Of a DNA stretch of 29,712 nt, positions 23,124 through 29,712 are shown one piece after another. The translations under genes and the position numbers were made by a program. Origin of the DNA: Parasitella parasitica. Its lineage: Eukaryota; Mucoromycota; Mucoromycetes; Mucorales; Mucoraceae. Each line of letters begins with the position of its first letter. The stretch's first letter is position 1. The notes under the pieces are model-generated. The model saw only the letters and a list, made by a program, of their open reading frames with translations, searched no databases and was not told the origin of the DNA. The stretch is from positions 45,937-75,648 of the forward strand of contig MU619241.1 of assembly GCA_025201805.1 (NCBI GenBank). The letters run 5' to 3'.

Positions 23124-24920
23124 TCATGCATTGCCATCAGTTGATGTTGGCAACACGTTTGTATCAAATATAGGTGACCCAACCAGCGTAGAGGACAGTA
23201 AAGCTTCACCGCTACGATTTGTTCTGCCAAACGTTGATAAATGATTGCTGCTTACGTTGATGGCTTGAGCTGGGGTAGCAGAAGTTGTCGCTTCTTGGTC
23301 ATCTGGAATAGAGACAAATGGCACAGGTGGTGTAATTGCATTGTCATTCGTGGCAGCTGAAGAAGGTGCTTGAAAATGAGGTTTGACAACAATGTCTTGA
23401 TCATGGTTTTCTTCCAGATCGCTACTTATATTACTGTCGCTAGGATGCGATGACCCTTCAGTAACGTCTAAACGATGTCCCTCCTCGTCGTCTCCCAGCT
23501 CCTCTTCTTCATTTAATTCCGGCACTGTATCGATAGCTGAAATACAAGATTGTTGCTGCTGCTGCTGCTGCTGTTGCTGTTGCTGTTGCTGTGGCTTTTG
23601 CTGTTGCTGCTGATTTTCCTGTAAATCCTTGGCAGCGTTAATTGCATCCAATACTTCGTCTACTTCTACCGCGACACTAGCCTCCAAATCAAAGTAACTA
23701 CGGCAGAGAGGGCATGAAAAACCTGGGTAATTCTGGAAAACAATGGGTCGAAGACACTTGAAGTGGAATATATGCGAACACGGAGCAATAAACAAAGCTT
23801 GGAAGGGAGCGATGGCATACAAACAAATGCAGCATTCTTGGATATCAGCTCTAGACATGTCTGTTGGCATACGACTCACCATTTTCGACAAACGTACTGC
23901 ATCTGAAGCATCTGATGCAGCAGCAACTGCAAAATTACTCGAATGTTCATGTACTTTGGTTGGTTCACGGTGAAGGCCTAAATCAGCTGGTTGAACAAGG
24001 TTCTCGTTAGTTGGTGATCCTGGTTGCTGTGGCGACGATGTTGTCGTGATGTTCGCACCAATAAGATGGCTTCTCAGCTGCTGAAATGCAGTGCGGGTGA
24101 ATGGACTATTTGGGTTTTGTGATTGTCTGTTCAGCTCTACACGGATTCGAACAGCTCTGTAAATAGGCTCCAAACCACCCTGATAATCCACACCTAGTTG
24201 AATAGCATCTCCATCTCTTACTTCGTGAGGTTGGCTAATATGACTAGGTGAGCTGAGTCTAATTCGGTTTAAAAATGTACCACTTGATGATCCAATATCA
24301 CGAAGATACACCTACAACAGACACTAGCTCAATTAACCCACTCTCCAATGAAAAAAGAGCCAAAAGCCTACCTTGCCCTGGTCGGTCCACAGTTCAGCAT
24401 GATTGCGACTTACGACTTTGCTTTTGAACGACAATCTATCAGGAAGAGCATTTCTATCTGAAAAACGGCCAATTCGATACATGATGCCAGGCTCTAATTC
24501 TCGGTCGATAATCTCAAACACAAAGCTGCGACTAGAAATTCCAACGTTGGGCACCAATCTTAAGCGTGGTCGTACTACATTACTCGAGTTTCCAGAATCA
24601 GCAGACTCTGCCGAAGGTCTGGAAGACGTAGCGTCATTGGACTGTTGCTGTTGCGAAGCAACTGCCTCTGAAGCGTTGTTGTTTTCTTGTGTTGAAGGAA
24701 TAGGCGATGATGGACTTGAATTAGAAAGACGTCTATGAGCACGGCGAAGACTCTGAAATCCTCGAGTGATCAAAGCAGGAGGAGGAGAGCTGCTGGCTGA
24801 TGCTGATGTTGATGCGCTTCTGTTGCGGGGCATGTTGGTTGTTCTTGTTGCTGGTGTAAAATTGGTATTTGTTGGGGATAATTCTGATGGATTAGACGTC
24901 AAGACAGGATACATGTACAT
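23124..24920 (-). CDS. dma1: FHA-RING E3 ubiquitin ligase, Dma1-like, 2 exons
   Basis: On the minus strand the exons are 24920-24372 and 24311-23124, giving 578 residues with one 60-nt phase-0 intron. The order is a Ser/Asn-rich N terminus, an FHA domain (about 118-245: YRIGRFSDR, KVVSRNHAEL, DIGSSSGTFLN) and a RING-H2 with C343, C346, C361, H363, H366, C369, C383 and C386. A Gln tract and an acidic, Ser-rich tail follow. FHA domains bind phosphothreonine, so the enzyme ubiquitinates phosphorylated partners. This architecture is that of fungal Dma1 (fission yeast) and Dma1/Dma2 (budding yeast), which act in mitotic checkpoints, septation and septin control. The intron falls inside the FHA domain. 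In-frame ATGs at residues 3 and 30 (MPRNRS) are alternative starts. The family call is strong; the cellular role is inferred from yeast. Confidence 0.9.
23548..23612 (-). repeat. CAG/CAA repeat encoding poly-Gln in the FHA-RING protein
   Basis: On the coding (minus) strand mixed CAG and CAA codons encode a Gln run interrupted by a Lys-Pro pair (QQQQQKPQQQ and on). It lies between the RING domain and the acidic tail. Mixed codons slow expansion compared with a pure CAG run. Confidence 0.85.
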
Positions 24921-24980
24921 CCAGAAGCAAAGAGAACCAATAAATGAGGAAAGAGAAAGAGAAAGAAAAAAAAAAAAATA
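24921..24980 (-). promoter_or_regulatory. Pyrimidine-rich leader of the FHA-RING gene
   Basis: On the minus strand the bases before the start codon are CT-rich with T runs (CTTTCTCTTTCTCTTTCC), the same leader type as in front of the zinc-finger and AP-2 alpha genes. It probably marks the transcription start region. Confidence 0.4.
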
Positions 24981-25026
24981 GAGTCAAGAGCAGCTTGGGA
25001 TGCTAGCCGACTACAATTTATATCAC

Positions 25027-25055
<29 letters not shown>
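25027..25055 (+). repeat. A29 homopolymer
   Basis: Twenty-nine consecutive A residues, the longest homopolymer in the window, lie about 110 bases upstream of the FHA-RING start. It could be a nucleosome-excluding promoter poly(dA:dT) tract or the poly(A) tail of an old retroposed copy; no coding relic is visible next to it. Assembly length error is also possible. Confidence 0.85.
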
Positions 25056-25057
<2 letters not shown>

Positions 25058-26172
25058 AGAGACAAATCAACCTTGCAGCGGTATGGTTTCACTAGACAAA
25101 CCAAATTCGACCAATCAAACTAGTGGGCCTTCTACTTCTTTGAGTTGGCAGTTGCTATCGTACGGATCAAAATAGATTGCTCATCAGTGTGAACCTGTTT
25201 TCTTGTGCACAATTCAATCAGGCATGGGAAATGCCAATTGGAACCAATTAGAAATGTCGAAGGAATCGATCATAATACTGTCATAAGGGGCAAATAGCTT
25301 AATTGACAGCGGTCAGCCTCTTTGCCAACATCGATATCAATGACAACAGTATACGACTCTTCGGTTCTATTTTATTTTTCGGCAATTGTGATAACTGATT
25401 GGCAAAAAAAAAAAAAAAAGCTTGTTGTAAAATCTCGGATCTGCATTGTATTTGTATATAAATTACTAAGCTTGGCAAGGCATATCCACGTTTTTGGTAA
25501 ATTATCGACTGCTTAAATAGTAAACCGTGCAGCATTTATGTTTGTTGGTATTTAGCATTTAATTTTGCCTAAATAAGCATTTGTTTTATAGGCTGACAAT
25601 GTCATGCTATGTCTTTTTTCGAATCACGAAAGCACCTATGAATTTCAAACTTTACATGGATAGAAAATGACCTTAATTGCTCATGTCGCTCTCCATGAAA
25701 ATTATGTCACTTTCAGATAGTAAAAGGCGCGCCATGATGTCATGTACCGTATATAGGCTCATTTGTAATCAATGCATTCTACCCATGACCTTTGTAAAGC
25801 ATTGCACTTTGGCATAAACCAACCTCTCCAGCTTGGTTTTGACAGCTGCCATGTATTCCTTATAAAATACAGGAACAACATATTATTTCCCGCCTTGAAA
25901 TGAGCCATTTTATTTATGGGATATTCTCTCACCGGTAGCTTCATCATGCTTTTCAAGTCTTTTGTTCCTTGTCTGTATATTACCAACCTTTTGCTTTTGC
26001 TTGAACAATCTTTTGCTTCTTGCTCTAAATTCTTTGGCTCGTTTACTGATTCGTCTGGTCCCTACAACAGTTTATTTTCTTTTGCTTCTAACTTTAGGGT
26101 TATATACCAATTAGATCATTGAGATGAAGAAAAGAGTCGAATATACAGCAAGCTGCAAATGCCACGTCTAAA
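25056..26172. other. AT-rich spacer upstream of the FHA-RING gene
   Basis: About 1.1 kb with no gene I can support. A second A-run of about 15 lies near 25405-25419. Open frames at 25322-25516, 25759-25986 and 25916-26122 show no domains; the last is hydrophobic but AT-rich DNA read in this frame gives such strings by chance. Confidence 0.45.
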
Positions 26173-26178
26173 TTTATT
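26173..26178 (-). terminator. Putative poly(A) signal of the phosphatase gene
   Basis: TTTATT on the plus strand reads AATAAA on the minus strand, 129 bases past the stop codon at 26307-26309 (or about 200 past the alternative stop at 26379-26381). Confidence 0.3.
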
Positions 26179-26306
26179 ACATGCTGATACGTAAGGGATA
26201 GTAGGAAAGCAAAAATGTTACAGGAATTGTATGCAAGATATGAGACTATAAAAGAAAAAGACTAAAATGTACAGAAAATCAGAAATCAGTCCAGATCCAA
26301 GATCAA

Positions 26307-27495
26307 TTAGTTTGCTTCATCCATGCTGATGATGCTCACTAACAGACAAAAATTCATTAGTACTTTTTTTTTTTTCTTTTAATCATCAACAGTACCTCCT
26401 TGCTTTACATAAAGTGGGCATTTGATTTGTGTCAATGCTTTAGTGCGAACGTTCATTGCTGTCAACTCATTGCCATAGACACATCCAGTGTCGAGCCCAA
26501 ATGTGTAATTTTTCAAATTTAATCCTCGGCTGGCATCGTGCCCATAAAATATCTCTGTGTTGTCTAATGTCAAGCTTTGTTGCTTTTCGTTCCAAACAGT
26601 GCCCCACTGGGTACCAACATTGTTTTCAGGAGTAGGTCCGTTCACGTCAATGTCTCTCATGTTCATGACTAAATAAGGAATTTGGTCTTCCAGTGATGAG
26701 ATGTTTGGGTCTAAACCACCGTGGACTACAACCGCATCGTTCAGAAATGGCAGATGCAACATAACTGGGCACGCTGCTAAATAGTCATAATCTTCTTGGG
26801 TCAAATTCCTAGCCATAAAAAAAAAGTGTTAACATCTACCCCAAGGATTGCCGTCAAAATCCAAACACTTACTTTGCAATTGCAACATGGTAGTTTTTGA
26901 ATTTCAAGGGATCTGGAACATTTCCCTCGGGCATTGTAGCACTGACAGGATACATTGCATTCTCACCCTTTTCGAGCTCATATGTCTTTAATCGAATCAC
27001 TTTATCGTCATGATTGCCACGCACACAGAGGGCACCCAGTTCTTTAGCTCTACGAATCACACCAACACTATCCGGCCCCTTTGCAATAAGATCGCCTGCG
27101 AGAATTAGTTGGTCTGTTGATTGATTAAAGTTGAGTTTGGTTATCAGCTTATCCAGTTCGTTAACGCAGCCATGTACATCGCCAACAACATAGATGTTCT
27201 CCTTCTGTTTCAAAGATTCGTCGTTATTGGTCACAATCGTCGTCATGTGCGCATAGGGTGAGATGGGATACTGGCTATTGCTTGTGCCATTGTTATCATT
27301 GCTTCCACTGCTTTTGTTTTTGTTATGCTGTGTCACAACTACAGAGACAACTACGACAATAATAATTACAACTATAATTGCAACGCCAATTGCTATCCAT
27401 TTCCACATGCGTTTTTGTTTGTCCGTCTTTTCGTTTCTTGGGATAGCATCAACATAATCAATGCTGTTGTTGTCAAACCTACTGAATTGCGTCAT
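26307..27495 (-). CDS. PPN2: Membrane-anchored ApaH-like/Ppn2-type metallophosphatase, 2 or 3 exons
   Basis: On the minus strand the exons are 27495-26873, 26808-26396 and 26338-26307, giving 355 residues. Residues 33-54 form one transmembrane helix (WIAIGVAIIVVIIIVVVV) after a basic patch, so the protein is likely a type II membrane protein. The catalytic domain has metal-binding motifs GDVHG (105-109), GDLIAKGPDS (134-143), GNHDD (160-164) and VVHGGLDPN, then YGHDASRG and FGLDTGCVYG. GNHD and the AKGP variant set it apart from Ser/Thr phosphatases (GNHE, VDRG) and match the ApaH-like group, which includes the yeast vacuolar endopolyphosphatase Ppn2. Polyphosphate is therefore the best-guess substrate; diadenosine polyphosphates are possible. 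If the weaker last intron (26339-26395, donor GTACTG, branch TACTAAT) is not used, the protein ends at 26379 with 350 residues and a different tail. An upstream in-frame ATG at 27543 would add 16 residues, but a splice-acceptor-like CAAACAG before 27495 suggests a 5' UTR intron instead. Confidence 0.87.
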
Positions 27496-29516
27496 ATCCT
27501 GTTTGCAACCAAAGAAAGAGATAAAGAAAAGCTTTAGAAACAATGGAGATGACCTACGTTTTTATGGTCCAGAAGTTGCAAAGTGACTGGCTACGTTTCT
27601 CCACCCATTGCAACAATCGCTCGGAAGCACCAAAAACCTCCCAAATGGCATCAAATCTCATTGCTAGCACAGATCGTGTTGGGCTTTGGGATGTGATCTT
27701 TTTTCTTTTTTTGGTGTTAAGCCTGCCACGAATATGGTATGGCATATGCAATACAAGTTTTTCTATTTGTCCCTGGCAATATGTTTTCTCTACTACAACC
27801 AGACTTTATTCATTTATGACAAAGATGATGCTACCATTTTGATAATAAAGACCAAAGCTTGAACTATTGTATAATTGATTCACTTTATTGGTATCATTGG
27901 AAGAGTATACAGTATAAATCATATTAAAAGGGTCGCTCAGTAACCCTCAATTCCCAGGTACATGTAAGCTATAATAAAGAAACCTGTGCTATTATAATAC
28001 GTTTTACATGTTGCCGTATCCTTTTGCTATATATTTAACATTTCGAATAATGTATAAATCCGCTTGCCGGTAAATCGTAGCAAAACTTGGCGAAAAAGAC
28101 TATACTGATCAAGTTTGATCCAACTTTTTCTTGAGACAAGGGCTGAAAGTAGAGCCGAATCAAACATTCTTTATACGGTATGTGCACACAACGTGTTCCA
28201 ATTTGCGCGATTTCAAATAATTTTGCATAGGATTCAGCTGAATTGTCGTCAAGTGGATGCTGGATGAAGAGCCAAGACTGGAAATAAACTGCTATCACAT
28301 ACAGTATCTTAGAGGAAGGGTTCAATTAGTTCAAGTGGTTATTGAGTCTTGACGTTTTATTTGGGACTAACTTGAAGACATAAATTAAGTGTACTACTGT
28401 CATTTTGCAGTTTTTGAAAAAATGTTCAAGTAAATGATAAAGGTCATGGTAATTGTGGTAATACTTCTGATGAAAGCTAAGAACCTTGTGAGGGAAGAGA
28501 AATGTCTCCCTAAAAAGATTACAAGTGGGAATTTCCATATTTAGAGAAAAATATTTATTGCTTTGTTTTGTTCATAATGAAAATAAAAAGAGAATGTGTT
28601 GTAGATTAAGCTATCTTTATGTTCAAGGTAATCGTTAAAAAAAATTTACGGTGATATATTGGTGATTCTGCGTTTAAATGTGTCTGTAGACTTTGGATCA
28701 AAAACCTTTAATTGGTTTCAGGAACGGAGAACAAGGTTGAAGATAACACATTTATGTCCTTGGGATATCATAAATTTCTATACAGATAATTTTTTATGAA
28801 TGTGTGTGTTATTCTGGTGGCAGATTGCTTCCTTTTTTCTGGCATTTCCTTATACCTTCAGTTTATCTGAAGCTTTTTATTGTAGAAGGCCTTGTCAGAT
28901 AAGTAACAAGCTGGGTTCTCAATATCCAGTTGCACAGAAGAGCAGCTAGTCAAACCTATATTATCTTTTCCATAATATTGGAACGATCAAAACTGTGCAT
29001 CTTTGTAAAGCCAGCGTAGACTTTAGGCGTCTGATTTTTTTTGTGTAATATATGCGAACTTCAGTGTGTCTTTGTCAGAAAAAAGACAAAAATTGTAAGA
29101 AAACAATGTTTAGTAATCCCAAACACAAAGAAAATTAATTCAAAGTAAAGCATTAGACTATAAGACACTTTTTGAATACATGTTTTCATTGCTTAGAGCT
29201 AATTTTTGTACTTTTTAAGTTGACATCAGATGAAGGTAGCGACTTTTTTGACTTTTTACGGAAAATTATTCTTCAAAATCGGAGCGTGAGATCGTCAGGC
29301 CAGGCACAGACATGCAAGTATTACCATTAGAAAGCCAAGAAGCATACAATTTGAATAAACTAGTTTGAAATTGTTTTTCTTATGATTTGGTTAAGCTATG
29401 GCTCCTCAAAGCTAGCACTTTCTTCAAAAAACACAATTTTTCTTTGATAGCGGAGATTTAACGCTTTCAAAATCTGGAAAAAAAAAATTCTTTCAGAAAC
29501 TCAATTTGGACTTTTC
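27496..29516. other. 2 kb AT-rich region, no supportable gene
   Basis: The first part is the phosphatase leader on the minus strand. An 99-codon plus-strand frame at 27543-27842 and minus-strand frames at 28035-28325 and 28326-28538 have no domain I recognise. The region is rich in A and T runs, with no tRNA-like internal promoter box and no long tandem repeat seen. Confidence 0.45.
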
Positions 29517-29712
29517 ATGTCTTCTTCCACAACCAAACAGACCTTTACCTTGGGCAAAAACCCTAAAGCCTCGGGTACCAAATCACTTGATCCCCACCGC
29601 TCATGGTCTAATGTAGCCGCGGGAAAGATCCTGTCTTGCCACAGTTCTCAACAAACAGTTGCCAACGGATCCAAACCTACATCCTCGAAGCCTAAAAGTG
29701 GCCTAGCACCCC
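29517..29712 (+). CDS. 5' part of an unidentified ORF running off the window
   Basis: An ATG at 29517 opens a frame of 65 codons that is still open at the window edge. The product is basic and rich in Ser, Thr, Lys and Pro (MSSSTTKQTFTLGKNPKASG, then RSWSNVAAGK). The DNA turns clearly GC-richer at the start of this frame than in the 1.7 kb before it, and third positions are often C or G, unlike most genes here. This supports a real coding region of different origin, such as the first ORF of a retroelement, but I see no diagnostic domain. An ordinary gene with a disordered N terminus is equally possible. Confidence 0.4.
   Translation, partial: MSSSTTKQTFTLGKNPKASGTKSLDPHRSWSNVAAGKILSCHSSQQTVANGSKPTSSKPKSGLAP

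Noticed and set aside
25759-26122. Overlapping frames on both strands before the phosphatase 3' end
   Set aside because: No domains and no conserved splice structure; the hydrophobic frame at 25916-26122 is explained by T-rich DNA.

Overview
The window looks like nuclear DNA of an early-diverging filamentous fungus, most likely Mucoromycotina (Mucorales-like). This is an inference from AT-rich intergenic DNA, many very short introns (39-84 nt) with GTAAGT-type donors and CTAAC-like branch sites, and protein families that read as fungal (TOM1-type HECT ligase, AP-2 alpha, Dma1-type FHA-RING ligase, Ppn2-type phosphatase). I saw no bacterial operons, CRISPR array, rRNA or tRNA gene. Exon joins were checked by hand for splice-site dinucleotides and codon phase; no transcript data were available.

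Layout, left to right. A possible ankyrin-type gene runs off the left edge on the minus strand (1-88). An F-box protein gene follows (180-831, +), then a five-exon RING-finger E3 ligase (1159-1957, +), an AT-rich spacer with one doubtful small ORF, and a four-exon C2H2 zinc-finger/basic-domain regulator with Ser- and Gln-rich tracts (2975-4413, +). About 2.4 kb of AT-rich DNA separates this from a decayed IS630/Tc1-mariner transposase fragment (6854-7186, -). The window is dominated by a 13-exon gene for a giant HECT ubiquitin ligase of the TOM1/HUWE1 family (7392-18306, +, 3415 aa predicted). After a 1.35 kb spacer comes the AP-2 clathrin adaptor alpha subunit (19663-22909, +, 8 exons), convergent with an FHA-RING ubiquitin ligase of the Dma1 type (23124-24920, -). 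A membrane-anchored ApaH-like/Ppn2-type phosphatase lies at 26307-27495 (-). Two kilobases of AT-rich DNA without a convincing gene follow, and a new, GC-richer ORF starts at 29517 and leaves the window.

Four of the seven well-supported genes belong to the ubiquitin system (an F-box substrate receptor, a RING-H2-like E3, a HECT E3 and an FHA-RING E3). The others act in endocytosis (AP-2 alpha), transcription (zinc finger) and probably polyphosphate or nucleotide metabolism. Nothing suggests co-transcription; each gene has its own leader. I found no undescribed multi-gene system. The most interesting signals concern gene structure: the catalytic cysteine codon of the HECT ligase is split by an intron whose retention would give a stop codon right at the active site, one intron is probably GC-AG, one 60-nt intron is frame-neutral, and there are in-gene microexons of 15 and 22 nt.
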